From positions 1 through 64,000 of the forward strand of contig NZ_LR217730.1 in assembly GCF_900698985.1 (NCBI RefSeq): DNA of 64,000 nt, read 5' to 3'. Made by a program: the position numbers and the translations under genes. Numbering within the stretch: the first letter of the stretch is position 1; every line of letters starts with the position of its first letter. Source of the stretch: Erwinia_E haradaeae_B. Its GTDB lineage: Bacteria > Pseudomonadota > Gammaproteobacteria > Enterobacterales > Enterobacteriaceae. The notes under the pieces are model-generated. The model saw only the letters and a list, made by a program, of their open reading frames with translations, made no database searches and was not told where the DNA came from. Shown here piece by piece: positions 41,365 through 51,768 of the stretch.

Positions 41365-41898
41365 TTAAGATAATATGGCACTGGTTAGTTGTTTAATTCT
41401 GCTTCGTATACTTCCATCAATGATTATATCGTCTGTTTTAAGAATAACACCTGCTATTATAGATGGATCAATTTTACAATGAAGCTTAATATGGCATGAT
41501 AGGTGATTTTCTATAGCGATTCTAATTCTAGAAAGCTGATTCTGATTTAGTACTATCGAAGAAATTACCTCTACTTTTTTTACATTATCATGCATAGAAC
41601 ATAGTTGGATAAATTGATCTAGAATAATGGGTAATATAGATAAACGCTTATTGTAAACTATTATTTTAATAAAGTTTCTTGTGTGATAATCAAGTTGAGC
41701 GTCAAATATTATCATCAATCTTTCAAAAAGCAATGTGGGTGAAAGAGGTCTTGTGATTAAATGTTTTATTTGTGCATCACATACTACTAAAGTAGTAACT
41801 GTTAACATTTTTTTCCAATGGTCTATACTTTGTTGTTCAATGGCAAAATTAAAAGCTGCTCGCGCATAGGGACGCGCGATGGTTTTAGCTGTAAACAT
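41365..41898 (-). CDS. atpH: ATP synthase delta subunit
   Basis: Delta joins F1 to the peripheral stalk. It is 177 aa, the same as E. coli AtpH. Sequence divergence is high, as usual for this subunit, but the N terminus (TIARPYARAAFNFA) and the C-terminal part (SCHIKLHCKIDPSIIAGVILKTDDIIIDGSIRSRI) fit the family. Its start codon shares one base with the atpF stop (TAATG), so translation is coupled. Confidence 0.95.
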   Translation of the reverse strand: MFTAKTIARPYARAAFNFAIEQQSIDHWKKMLTVTTLVVCDAQIKHLITRPLSPTLLFERLMIIFDAQLDYHTRNFIKIIVYNKRLSILPIILDQFIQLCSMHDNVKKVEVISSIVLNQNQLSRIRIAIENHLSCHIKLHCKIDPSIIAGVILKTDDIIIDGSIRSRIKQLTSAILS

Positions 41899-42383
41899 TA
41901 GACTATGCCTTTCGAGAGTTTAGTGATCAATGTATTGATTACATTTCTATGGTCATCTTCATTGATAGAGCGCTCAAGAATTTTTTCAGCACCTTCTATA
42001 GTTAGCAACGCTAAATGTTGATATAATTCTTCTGTTACTTTTTGACGTTCAATATTGATACGTGCAATAGCTTGAGTTACTATTTTCTTGCGTTCTTTTT
42101 CGGCCTCAATTGTTGCTTTTTCTAGGATTTGAGAGTAACGAGTATTCGCTATCTCGATAATAGCTTGAGCATCTTTTTTTGCTTCTTGTAAAATAGTGTT
42201 TGCATTAGATTTTGTGATTTCACTTTCTTTACGGGCGTTTTTTGCAAAAACAAGGCTATCTGTAATTTCTTTCTGACGATCTTCAATGGCGGTCATTAGT
42301 GGTGGCCATATGTAATGCATACAAAACCAAACAAAAATAATAAAGGCAATAGCTTGTCCAAGAATGGTTGCATTAATGTTCAT
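41898..42383 (-). CDS. atpF: ATP synthase b subunit
   Basis: Subunit b forms the peripheral stalk dimer. From the ATG at 42383 the product is 161 aa (E. coli 156), starting MNINATILGQAIAF. A single N-terminal membrane helix (about residues 5-25) is followed by a long charged coiled coil. The five upstream residues in the longer reading are not family-like, and GAGG lies at good distance from 42383. It lies between atpE and atpH. Confidence 0.96.
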   Translation of the reverse strand: MNINATILGQAIAFIIFVWFCMHYIWPPLMTAIEDRQKEITDSLVFAKNARKESEITKSNANTILQEAKKDAQAIIEIANTRYSQILEKATIEAEKERKKIVTQAIARINIERQKVTEELYQHLALLTIEGAEKILERSINEDDHRNVINTLITKLSKGIV

Positions 42384-42497
42384 AATACGATACCTCATTA
42401 TGATACAACGTTCATTACTCTTACTTATATAGATAAAAATATAGATACTATTTTATCTCATTTTGTAAGTTTTTATAAATAACCAGTTAGTAATTAT

Positions 42498-42740
42498 TTA
42501 TAATGCAACGGCAAACATAAGATAAAGACCTAACCCGACAGCAATCATAGGGATAGCATCAATAAGACCCATTACAACAAAGAACTGTGTCCTTAAAAGA
42601 GGTACTAGATCTGGCTGACGAGCAGCACCTTCTAGGAATTTTCCTCCTAAAATACCAATTCCAATTGCTGCACCAATCGCCGCTAACCCCATCATTATGG
42701 CGGCAGACATGTATAGTATATCCATATTTAGATGTTCCAT
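42498..42740 (-). CDS. atpE: ATP synthase c subunit
   Basis: Subunit c forms the proton-driven Fo ring. The 80-aa product begins MEHLNMDILYMSAA. It has two membrane helices, the polar loop RQPD, and the essential proton-carrying Asp61 in MGLIDAIPM. The start at 42740 is fixed by a full GGAGGT ribosome site on the - strand (42745-42750). The longer ORF from 42773 is rejected. The strong site suits the high copy number of c. Confidence 0.98.
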   Translation of the reverse strand: MEHLNMDILYMSAAIMMGLAAIGAAIGIGILGGKFLEGAARQPDLVPLLRTQFFVVMGLIDAIPMIAVGLGLYLMFAVAL

Positions 42741-42808
42741 TATTACCTCCGTTTTAAAAAAGTATAAAAGCATAAATAAAAGTTATTAAAGAACAATCAT
42801 AAGAAATT

Positions 42809-43630
42809 TTAATGTTTTTCAGATGCCATGGATAAATAAACAATTGTTAATATCATAAAAATAAATGCCTGTAGAGAGATAATTAAGATATGAAAAATCG
42901 CCCAAGGAACACTGAGCATCCATTGTGACCACCATGGTAATAGACCAGCAATAAGGATAAAAATTAACTCGCCTGCATACATATTTCCAAATAATCTTAG
43001 ACCAAGAGAAATTGGTTTAGATAACAGGTTAACACTTTCTAGAATAAAATTAATGGGAATAAATATAGGATTATTAAATGGTTTTAGTATAAGTTCTTTG
43101 CTAAATACGCTTATACCTTTCATTTTTATACTATAAAAAAGTATTAAAAAAAATACCCCCAGAGACAGAGATAGTGTGATGTTCACATCAGTAGACGGGA
43201 CGACTCTTAATGATGGTAGTTTAAATAAATAATGTTCTCCAAGATATGGAAAAAAATCAATAGGAAGAATATCCATTAGATTCATTAGAAAAACCCATAC
43301 AAAAATTGTCAAGGATAAAGGAGCAATGATTTTACTATTCCCATGATACATATCACGAATATTGTTATCTACTAATTGAATCACTAATTCAATGGCAGTC
43401 TGTAATTTTCCAGGTGTGCCGTAAGCTGTTGATTGTGCAACTAAGCGAAATAATATTAAAAATGTAAAACCTAATACGATAGAAAAAAATATAGAGTCAA
43501 TATTTAAAATCCAAAATGTTTCTGGGTGGTTGTTTGGACTTACTAACTTAAGAGTTCTTAGATCAATCTGCAGATTATGCAGATGATGAGAAATATACTC
43601 TTGTAGTGTCGATGTCTCTCCTATGGCCAT
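42809..43630 (-). CDS. atpB: ATP synthase a subunit
   Basis: Subunit a makes the proton half-channels of Fo. From the ATG at 43630 the product is 273 aa (E. coli 271). The essential Arg is in SLGLRLFGNMYAGE near residue 212, the C-terminal block AIFHILIISLQAFIFMILTIVYLSMASE is intact, and five to six hydrophobic segments are visible. AAGGG lies upstream at acceptable distance. The eleven residues of the longer reading are not family-like. It is the first gene of the operon. atpI, which precedes it in E. coli, is absent. Confidence 0.97.
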   Translation of the reverse strand: MAIGETSTLQEYISHHLHNLQIDLRTLKLVSPNNHPETFWILNIDSIFFSIVLGFTFLILFRLVAQSTAYGTPGKLQTAIELVIQLVDNNIRDMYHGNSKIIAPLSLTIFVWVFLMNLMDILPIDFFPYLGEHYLFKLPSLRVVPSTDVNITLSLSLGVFFLILFYSIKMKGISVFSKELILKPFNNPIFIPINFILESVNLLSKPISLGLRLFGNMYAGELIFILIAGLLPWWSQWMLSVPWAIFHILIISLQAFIFMILTIVYLSMASEKH

Positions 43631-45462
43631 AGTATATACTACCCTTAATATATTAAAAATCATAAAATAACAGGTATATAATTGATGCGCGCACTATGTT
43701 AATAATGATCATACGCTATTTAATAATTATAGGAATTATAAAATTCTAATATTATAGAAAAAAAATTATAGTAAATTACTACTATCAAAAGCATGATTAA
43801 ATCACAACAAACAAGAAATATGTAATTAAATTACCCTTTAATTTTCTTTTAGGATGTCTGACAGATAAAAATAATATGTTTTTATTTTAGTATCTTTTAT
43901 TTTTTATTTAGTAATAACTTAAATCTAATAATATCTGTTATATTGGTTTCATAGAAAAAATAATGCAAAAAAAACTTTCTAATATTATGTAATTTTATTA
44001 CATATATTATATTATTTATATATTTTATATATTAATATTATTTTAAGTCTTGTTACGGTATTTAGCCATTATGTAATTATATCTTTCGTAATTAAAAATT
44101 TTATTAGTTTTAGTTTAATGTTATTTTACTTTAATTTAATATTTTTTTTAAAAGATCTTTTTTAATTCAGTTAAATAATATTGTATTTGATTATAGTTAA
44201 ACATTGTAGAATATTAAACAATACTCTTTTATCTTTAATAAAGATTTAAATAATTATATTGATTCTATCAAAGAATATTACACAATTCTATAATATCTTT
44301 AAATATCTCTTTATAATATTAAAACAAAATCTTGATATTTAAATTATTGTAAAAATTTTTAAAATTTTAAGTTTTAAGGTAGTAAAAGAATGTTAAATTT
44401 GATTTGATTGAATAGTAGTGTAATATTTTAAATTAATCTTAAATTAATTGATTATTATAAATTATAAAATATAAACTCTATCTTAATTTAAATTAAATTT
44501 TCTTTGATCTTAAAATAGATTTTTTATTATTTTTGTTTTGAATTATTATTTAGAATAAAGAATATAATGAAACTTAAGTATAGATTAATAATAATATTTT
44601 ATTTAAGATACATTAAAATATATATTTAAAATTTATTATGTAATAAATGATATTTATATTAATAAAATTATTAAATTAATATATAAAATATAAATATATT
44701 ATATACGATGGTGCTAAAAGAATCTAGTAATTTTTAAAAAAGCAATACATTATAACAAATTTGTTTATTTTAAATGATGTAATTTTATTATTATATGGTA
44801 AATATAGTTATATTAATACTTAAATAGTTTAATTTGTCAATAAATTTTAATTTATCAATGACAGTATATTTCAAAAAGTTTTTATCAGTGCTGGATAATT
44901 TATAAAACCACTATGCAAAGTCTTAAATTTTAGGGTTATATGATTAAGAATGAGACCTGTTAAGAGTTTTTTATATGAAATAATTGTTTTTTGTAAAGAT
45001 TTCTATTGTTAAGTTTTTGAAAAATCATAATATACTAGACTGCTTGAGTATATTGATAAATTTGTTGCACCCTTTTTTAATATTTTGATTCTAAACTTTT
45101 TTTTCTAAAAATTTCTAATGATTGCAAAAAAGATATTGAAGTAGTTTGACTTCTTACAATATATAAAGTTTATCAAGTATAAGATATTTGTATTTTGTAT
45201 ATTTTTTTAAATTGTCAGCCTTTAGTAATTTTTTTAAGATTAAAATAATATCTATAAAAAATAAGGTATTATTTTAAGATAATATTAGTTTTATTTTAAA
45301 AAGAAAATTTCTAACATGAATAACCATATAACACAAGAGATAATAGTAAGCAATTTATTTATACAATGTTATTTTGGACCATTACAAGTATAATGATTTT
45401 TACTATAATTGCATTTTTCAGAGTTATAAAACTGTGGGTTTCTAATCTATGATGGAGTAAAA
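43631..45462. other. 1.8-kb spacer between divergent atpB and gntK
   Basis: The AT-rich region between divergent transcription units must hold the atp operon promoter and the gntKU promoter, but no clear consensus site is seen. No atpI, rsmG or mnmG remnant was recognised. Dyads include an 8-bp hairpin at 43986-44004 and an 11-bp inverted repeat with arms 45240-45250 and 45267-45277. Confidence 0.5.
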
Positions 45463-46017
45463 ATGATGAATTACTCTGTTCCTTTTTACCATGTGTTTGT
45501 ATTTATGGGTGTATCCGGTAGCGGTAAATCTACTATTGCTAATGCAGCGGCATATCATTTACATGCTGCTGTTTTAGACGGAGATTTTTTACATCCACGT
45601 GATAATATTAAAAAAATGTCATCTGGGCATGCATTAAGTGATAGTGATCGTTATCCGTGGCTAAAAGCTATTAATGATGCGATATTTGCTATGCAGAGTA
45701 CTAATAAATTGTCACTCATTGTATGTTCTGCGCTTAAAAAGAGTTATCGAAATATATTGCGCATGGATCATTCTAATCTATCATTTATTTATCTTAAAGG
45801 GGATTTTAAGACTATACAAGAACGTCTTCAGGCGCGTAAAGGACATTTTTTTCAGTCTCAAATGTTGATAACACAATTTGCGACTTTAGAAGATCCAGGT
45901 AATGATGAAAAAGATGTGTGGTTAGTGAATGTTAATCAATCATTGCAGTGTGTTATAAATGCCACTATCAAAATCATTGAAGATGTTATTCGATCTCACA
46001 TAGAGGAATCTTCATGA
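45463..46017 (+). CDS. gntK: Gluconokinase
   Basis: Gluconokinase phosphorylates D-gluconate to 6-phosphogluconate. The 184-aa product (E. coli GntK 175) has Walker A GVSGSGKS at residues 16-23, the DGDFLHPRDNIKKM substrate block near residue 40 and the RKGHFFQSQMLITQF segment near residue 125. GGAG lies just before a double ATG, so residue 1 or 2 may be the start. It overlaps gntU by four bases (ATGA), reproducing the enterobacterial gntKU operon. Closer similarity to GntK than to IdnK is judged by eye. Confidence 0.93.
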   Translation: MMNYSVPFYHVFVFMGVSGSGKSTIANAAAYHLHAAVLDGDFLHPRDNIKKMSSGHALSDSDRYPWLKAINDAIFAMQSTNKLSLIVCSALKKSYRNILRMDHSNLSFIYLKGDFKTIQERLQARKGHFFQSQMLITQFATLEDPGNDEKDVWLVNVNQSLQCVINATIKIIEDVIRSHIEESS

Positions 46018-47354
46018 ATACAATAACAATGACATTAACAGCAGTTGGTTCGGTATTTCTTTTGTTGTTTTTAGTTATGAAAGAACGCATGCATGCTTTT
46101 ATAGCGCTAATTTTAATTTCTATCTTTGTGGGTATCGCCTCTGGCATGCCGCTAGAACAGATTACTTCTACTATGCAAAAGGGAATGGGCGGGACACTCG
46201 GATTTCTTGCTATTGTTGTGGCGCTTGGAGCGATGTTTGGTAAAATACTTCAGGAAGTTGGTATAGTAAATCAGATTGCTTTTTTTATATTAAAAATCTT
46301 TAGTGAGCGTAGTGCTTCTTATGCGCTGGGTGTTGCAGGATTGATTTGTGCCTTACCTTTATTTTTTGAGGTGGCAGTAGTTCTATTGATTGGTATTGCT
46401 TTTGCAGTTGGATTTCGTACTGGAGAAAATTTAGTAAAGTTACTTTTATCTTTATTTTCTGGGATGGCGGCTGCGTCTGCTTTTTTATTACCTGGTCCGG
46501 CGCCTATGCTGTTAGCTTTGCAAATGCATGCAGATTTTGGGTGGATGATATTATTAGGAATTTGTGCAGCTATTCCAGGAATGTTAATTGCAGGTCCTAT
46601 ATTTGGTGGCTTTATTAGTCAATACGTTCAATTCCAGAAGATTCATGAAGATACTGTGACTCAGTTGAAGATTAATCATCTGCCATCTCTTCCTGTAAGT
46701 TTGTTATTGATTTTATGTCCGCTAATCTTGGTATGTCTTAAAGTAATTGGAGAGTGCTTTACTTCTCCAGATACAAGTATGTATAATTTTTTAGAGTTAA
46801 TTGGTCATCCATTTATTTCTATTCTTATTGCATGTTTACTAGTTATTTATGGTATAGCGCGTCCCTATGGTATCGATAAAGATAAAATTATGCAGATCTG
46901 TGCGTCATCACTTCATCCTGCAGGTATTATTCTTCTAGTTATTGGTGCTGGTGGCGTATTTAAGCAAGTTTTAGTAGATTCCGGTATTGGGGCAACTTTG
47001 GGTCGTGTCTTAATAGGATCAGATTTACCAATTGCGGTGGCATGTTTTGTGTTGGCTGGTGTGGTACGGATCATTCAAGGATCAGCTACTATTGCTTGTT
47101 TAACAGTGGTCAGTTTAGTAACACCTATTATTGATCCTTTGCATTATTCTGGGGCACAGTTAGCAGCATTATCCATGTGTATTTCTGGTGGTTCTATCAT
47201 TTTAAGCCATGTGAATGATGCGGGTTTTTGGTTATTTAGTCGTTTTACTTCTGCTACAGAATCTCAAACATTAAGGACATGGACACTAATGGAGACTATT
47301 TTAGGAAGTATAGGAGGGGTAATCGGGATTATAGCTTTTAATTTATTATCATAA
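46014..47354 (+). CDS. gntU: Low-affinity gluconate transporter GntU
   Basis: This is a gluconate:proton symporter of the GntP family in the inner membrane. The product is 446 aa, the exact length of E. coli GntU, and aligns over its whole length with many hydrophobic segments. Typical blocks are MQKGMGGTLGFLAIVVALGAMFGKIL near residue 54, LPGPAPMLLA near residue 160, and IQGSATIACLTVVSLVTP and SHVNDAGFWLF near the C terminus. Translation is coupled to gntK through ATGA. Confidence 0.94.
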   Translation: MNTITMTLTAVGSVFLLLFLVMKERMHAFIALILISIFVGIASGMPLEQITSTMQKGMGGTLGFLAIVVALGAMFGKILQEVGIVNQIAFFILKIFSERSASYALGVAGLICALPLFFEVAVVLLIGIAFAVGFRTGENLVKLLLSLFSGMAAASAFLLPGPAPMLLALQMHADFGWMILLGICAAIPGMLIAGPIFGGFISQYVQFQKIHEDTVTQLKINHLPSLPVSLLLILCPLILVCLKVIGECFTSPDTSMYNFLELIGHPFISILIACLLVIYGIARPYGIDKDKIMQICASSLHPAGIILLVIGAGGVFKQVLVDSGIGATLGRVLIGSDLPIAVACFVLAGVVRIIQGSATIACLTVVSLVTPIIDPLHYSGAQLAALSMCISGGSIILSHVNDAGFWLFSRFTSATESQTLRTWTLMETILGSIGGVIGIIAFNLLS

Positions 47355-48202
47355 TTTTTTAAATAGATAATGGTAAATTATTATAGGAGAAAATTTCATT
47401 CTATAAGCTTGAGAATACATTTTTAGATGACTATAACTAGTGATGCTTTTTGATATTTTGGCCTGTGGTAATTTTATGTTTTAGATTTTTTTATTTATCT
47501 ATTTGATTGTCAGAGGTACAGGAAAAAATTATTGCTATAAAGCAGTAATTAGAATGATGTTAAAATGTTTTAATTAGATATCCATGTATTAGAAATAGTT
47601 ATAGATATGTCTATGTATATAGTTTTGCATCTAGAGTATTCGCAAAAAAAAGTATACGATTACGATTAGGATTGTTCAAATCTTTATCATAAAAATATGA
47701 ATACTATTAATTATATTTATAGTATAGTCGTTCTATTTTATGTATGTGTTATTAAATAAGATTTAAGAATTTTGCTGACTATTGTATAAGTTTTTATTTG
47801 TGATTTTCTAAAAAATCTCCATGCTATGATACTTATCATAGTAACTTTTGATTATTTTTTATATGGACAATATTTTTTATAAAAATAACATTAATACCAT
47901 GCAGTTTATATAAAAAATTTTTAATATTTTTAATATGAGAGATATATAATATATGTCTTTGCATAGTATAGAAAATTTTTTTATTTATTTAATTATCAGC
48001 GCTATTATATAAAGATTTTGATTTATTTAGTACGTTATGGTTTAATTTTTATTAGCAATTGATTATGCAGTTAGTATGTATTAATAATAGTGAGTTTTTT
48101 TGACTAAAATTGAACATTCTAGCTTTTTATAGTGTATGATTTATTTTTCTATACATTAGATGAACATTTTTAATGATTATTGATGAAAAATTTTTATTGA
48201 TT
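47355..48202. other. Spacer where rsxE would be expected
   Basis: The 848-nt AT-rich region lies downstream of rsxG, where rsxE and nth stand in E. coli. No ORF and no readable rsxE fragment was found on either strand. An 8-bp dyad with a 2-nt centre at 47824-47841 looks operator-like but has no known owner. Confidence 0.5.
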
Positions 48203-48838
48203 TTATTCTTCAATATTTTTATTACATTTTTTAAGATGAGACATTGTCTTTGGTAAAGTTTGAATGTATAAGGTACTATGTTTTACTGCATTTACTACTG
48301 CTCTTGGAGTAATTGTTGCACCGGTAAATTGATCAAAATCTCCTCCATCTTTTTTTACTGCAAAGTTAGCCTGATGATGTTTATTTACTGTTTTATAATA
48401 AAAACTATTGATCCAATTAGAAAAGCGTAATTCAATTTTATCACCTAGTCCCGGTGTCTCGTGATGTTCGAGCACTCGAGCTCCGTAAATTAGACCATTA
48501 AAATTAGCTCCTACGATTATTTTAATATTACCAGAATAACCACCAGATGCAGTAGTCTCTAGCGCTACTGCTACAGGTTTTTCGTCTTTTTTTGCTATAT
48601 ACAATCGATGATCTCTGTTATCACCTAGTTCTGGATTGCAGACGATATAACATGATGATTGAAGATTATTATTATATAGTTTTAATGGGAGAACTTGATC
48701 TAATAGATTTTGCCGTATTAAAGTTCTTTGGGCTTGAATTTTAGGTTTTGTTATCTCATGAATGATTGCTGTGAAGCCTGTAGTGATGGCAGCAAATATA
48801 GCAAGGATTATCCCATTTTTTCGCATAATGTTTAACAT
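48203..48838 (-). CDS. rsxG: Electron transport complex subunit RsxG (RnfG)
   Basis: RsxG is the subunit of the Rsx/Rnf complex with a single membrane helix and a covalently bound FMN. The 211-aa product (E. coli 206) has an N-terminal membrane helix (about residues 8-28), the GYSGNI and HHETPGLGDKI blocks, and the FMN-attachment motif TGAT at residues 172-175. Its ATG shares one base with the rsxD stop. The last base is followed by empty sequence instead of rsxE. Confidence 0.95.
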   Translation of the reverse strand: MLNIMRKNGIILAIFAAITTGFTAIIHEITKPKIQAQRTLIRQNLLDQVLPLKLYNNNLQSSCYIVCNPELGDNRDHRLYIAKKDEKPVAVALETTASGGYSGNIKIIVGANFNGLIYGARVLEHHETPGLGDKIELRFSNWINSFYYKTVNKHHQANFAVKKDGGDFDQFTGATITPRAVVNAVKHSTLYIQTLPKTMSHLKKCNKNIEE

Positions 48839-49911
48839 TATAGTATCCTCTTCGTATAATGTCCGTAAACACGTGGTTTTGTATAATAGTCAATTATAGG
48901 TACACACATATTGGCTAATAATACTGCGAATGCTAAACCATCCGGATAACCACCATAACTTCGGATGAGCCATGTTAAAAATCCAATAAGCGCAGCATAA
49001 ACTAAGCGCCCTTGATTAGTAGTTGCCGAAGTAACAGGATCTGTAGAAATAAAAAATGCACCTAGCATGGTAGAGCCAGAAAATAAGTGAGCTAAAGGTG
49101 GTAGTAAGTGATCAGAAGAGAAAAACCAACCTATACTTGAACAGATTGCTAGAGAGGTTAAAAATGCTAGAGGTATGTGCCAACGAATTACACGTGTAAT
49201 TAATAAGAATATTCCTCCAAGTAAAAAACTAGCATTAATGCATTGCCAACTTGGGCTATATATTAGCATATTATTATATATCGGTTGCGAAAGAATTTGG
49301 TTGGTTCTAAACCCTTCATGTAGGCTGGTTTTAAAGTGATCTAGCGGGGTAGCTTGCGTGATAGAATCGATATCTAGTAGTTTTTTTTTTGTTTGGTTTA
49401 AGTTGGTCTGCGTTTTTGGATGGATAATTATCTCTAGAGTACTCGCGAAACTAGGTTGAATATTTTTCACTCCATGAAGAGAGTACCATGTAGTCATTTG
49501 TACTGGAAAAGAAATTAGTAGCATTATATAGGCAGCCATAGCTGGATTAAATGGGTTATTTCCGAGTCCTCCATATAATTGTTTAGCGATTATTATCGCA
49601 AATAATGTACCAATTGTTATTACCCACCAAGGAGATAGCGCTGGTATGCTAACACCTAGCAATACGGCAGTTAGTAGCGCTGAGTTATCTTGTAGAGTTT
49701 TTAATATGGGGTAGTGACGCAGATATAAAATTATAGCTTCAGCGATAAGAGCTACGTTGATAGAAATAAAAATTTGTATTAGATTTCCCCAACCACATGA
49801 GTAATATTGTGCAATTAAACCTGGTATAGTTGCAATCAAGACTAAAAGCATAATTCGGTTGGTGTTGCGATTGTTGTTTAACCCATAGTAAGTGGTCATG
49901 CAAGTAGTCAT
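48838..49911 (-). CDS. rsxD: Electron transport complex subunit RsxD (RnfD)
   Basis: RsxD is the multi-helix membrane subunit of Rsx/Rnf with a covalent FMN on Thr. The 357-aa product (E. coli 352) shows KDNSALLT-like and KQLYGGLGNNPFNPAM blocks, the FMN-attachment region ITQATPLDHFKTS near residue 185, and LLANMCVPIIDYYTKPRVYGH at the end. The residue count before the first helix equals E. coli, which supports the start at 49911. Unlike E. coli it is separated from rsxC by 417 nt. Confidence 0.95.
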   Translation of the reverse strand: MTTCMTTYYGLNNNRNTNRIMLLVLIATIPGLIAQYYSCGWGNLIQIFISINVALIAEAIILYLRHYPILKTLQDNSALLTAVLLGVSIPALSPWWVITIGTLFAIIIAKQLYGGLGNNPFNPAMAAYIMLLISFPVQMTTWYSLHGVKNIQPSFASTLEIIIHPKTQTNLNQTKKKLLDIDSITQATPLDHFKTSLHEGFRTNQILSQPIYNNMLIYSPSWQCINASFLLGGIFLLITRVIRWHIPLAFLTSLAICSSIGWFFSSDHLLPPLAHLFSGSTMLGAFFISTDPVTSATTNQGRLVYAALIGFLTWLIRSYGGYPDGLAFAVLLANMCVPIIDYYTKPRVYGHYTKRIL

Positions 49912-50328
49912 ATAACCGATTACTCCAGTATTTTAGATATAAAATATATTTTCTAATTTTGATGTATGAAATATACATGTTTGAATTAATACGATAGATA
50001 AGTGATATAAATAAAGAAGTTTCATTATTTTTATAGCATGATTATGAATTTGAGCGCATAATTGTATATATCGGTGTTGAATATATTTTGTATAATACAT
50101 TAGGTGAAATAACTTTTCCATTACCCTATTCTTAAGTTTTAGAAAGTCTAATAAAAATTAACCTTATATTAGTCCACTATGGATACTGCAGGGAACAGTA
50201 ATAATATTTATTATTTCTTGGATAATTACTATTATTTATAGATATTTGCGTCTTGCGTAACCTGAGTCACTATTGCTAATAGTAATAAAAATAAAATTTT
50301 ATGTTGATGATTTTATAGTTAAATTGGA
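49912..50328. other. 417-nt gap inside the rsx operon
   Basis: In E. coli rsxC and rsxD are nearly contiguous, while here an AT-rich gap separates them. The short overlapping frames (62 and 79 codons) on the - strand show no family likeness. A 6-bp hairpin with a 3-nt loop lies at 50269-50283, about 46 nt past the rsxC stop. The gap matches the length one would expect if the repeat-rich C-terminal part of rsxC had eroded, but no frame proves this. Confidence 0.45.
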
Positions 50329-51768
50329 TTATTTTTGATTTTGTTTATGCTTCTTTTGTAGCAATCTTTTTTGTCGTTCTTTAAAACGAGTTTTAGCAAT
50401 AATAGAGCGTTTATTCTCCGCATCTAGGGTCCGAATAATTTCTTTTTCTTTTCGATAGTATTGCACGAGTGGAATATTGCTTGGACAAACGTATGAACAT
50501 GCGCCACATTCAATACAGTCAATAAGATTGTGTTTGCGAGCTTTTTCATGATCACCGCCTCGAATGAACCAATATAGTTGTTGTGGTAATAAAGAAACTG
50601 GGCAAACATCAGAACATATACCACAACGAATGCAGTTTTGTTCTGTTTTATTTATTCTGATTTCTTCAGAATCTGGAGCTAAAATACAATTAGTAATTTT
50701 AACTACTGGGATAACGTCTATTGGTAAAGGAAGCCCCATTAAGGCGCCACCCATTAGTATAATCTGCTGATCTTTAGGATTAAAACCAGCATGCTTTAGC
50801 AGATAATTAATTGGAGTACCTAATCTTGCCCATAGATTTCCAGGACGGCTTAGAGATGAACCAGTTAATGTAACGACGCGCTCAATAAGCGGCTCTCCAT
50901 TAATAATAGCGCGTTTTACTGCAAAGGCAGTGCTAACATTCTGAATAAAGATACCCATTTCAGAAGAATGTTTATCATATGGAATCTCTTTACCTGTTAA
51001 TATTTTTATCAAGTGTCTAGCATTACCAGAAGGATATTTGGTAGGGATAACACGAATAGAGAGAGGTAGATGAATGTCATGTTGTAGCGCTTTTTTTAAT
51101 GCGAAAATGGCTTGGGGTTTGTTATCTTCAATGCCTATGAGAATTTGATGTGCTTGGAGAATCCAAGCTAAAATACGAACACCTTCTAGAATTTCTACAG
51201 GATAGTCTTGCATTAATCGATCGTCGGATGTGATGTATGGTTCACATTCAACAGCATTAATAATTAATGTATTTATTCTTTTTAATCCAGATTTTAGTTT
51301 GATTGCAGTTGGAAAGCCAGCGCCGCCTAATCCAGCTATTCCAGAATTATGAATAATTTTTAATATTTGAGAGCGTTCCATATTCTGGTAATCATTAAAG
51401 TTTTTTTTATGGAAGTATGTATCCTTTCCATCTGGAGTAATAAATATACATGTTTCTAATAAAGAGGTATAAGCTGTTTCATGTAGTGTAATTTTTGTTA
51501 TTATACCAGAAGTAGGTGCGTGCACTGGTAGCATGTCGCCATTACCATGTGTGAGCGCCTGACCACGTAAGACCGTATCACCTACTTTTACATTAACTTC
51601 ACCTGCAGGTCCGATATGTTGTCGCAGAGGCAAAATGAATTGTGGTGGTAAAGGTATTTTTTGTATTGGAGTATTACTGGATTGACTTTTCATATCTAAT
51701 GGATGAATTCCACCGTGAAAATCCCAGATTTTGTTTTTTGTAATTTTCTTCTTAAATATTCGTAACAT
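50329..51768 (-). CDS. rsxC: Electron transport complex subunit RsxC (RnfC), C-terminally short
   Basis: RsxC is the peripheral subunit that takes electrons from NADH through FMN and two 4Fe-4S clusters. From the ATG at 51768 the product is 479 aa and begins like E. coli RsxC, with NKIWDFHGGIHPLDMKSQS. The GLGGAGFPTAIKL nucleotide motif and both ferredoxin motifs, CIRCGICSDVCP and CIECGACSYVCP, are present. The Ala/Lys-rich repeat tail that brings E. coli RsxC to 740 aa is absent, as in shorter RnfC proteins. Its start overlaps the end of rsxB by 17 nt. Confidence 0.95.
   Translation of the reverse strand: MLRIFKKKITKNKIWDFHGGIHPLDMKSQSSNTPIQKIPLPPQFILPLRQHIGPAGEVNVKVGDTVLRGQALTHGNGDMLPVHAPTSGIITKITLHETAYTSLLETCIFITPDGKDTYFHKKNFNDYQNMERSQILKIIHNSGIAGLGGAGFPTAIKLKSGLKRINTLIINAVECEPYITSDDRLMQDYPVEILEGVRILAWILQAHQILIGIEDNKPQAIFALKKALQHDIHLPLSIRVIPTKYPSGNARHLIKILTGKEIPYDKHSSEMGIFIQNVSTAFAVKRAIINGEPLIERVVTLTGSSLSRPGNLWARLGTPINYLLKHAGFNPKDQQIILMGGALMGLPLPIDVIPVVKITNCILAPDSEEIRINKTEQNCIRCGICSDVCPVSLLPQQLYWFIRGGDHEKARKHNLIDCIECGACSYVCPSNIPLVQYYRKEKEIIRTLDAENKRSIIAKTRFKERQKRLLQKKHKQNQK

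Noticed and set aside
47660..47700. GTTCAAATC motif resembling a tRNA T loop
   Set aside because: The flanking bases do not form a T stem, and no anticodon or acceptor arm can be built around it.
49739..50121. Two overlapping short frames (79 and 62 codons) at the rsxC-rsxD gap
   Set aside because: Composition-driven sequences rich in Y, I and H with no recognisable domain. One overlaps rsxD.
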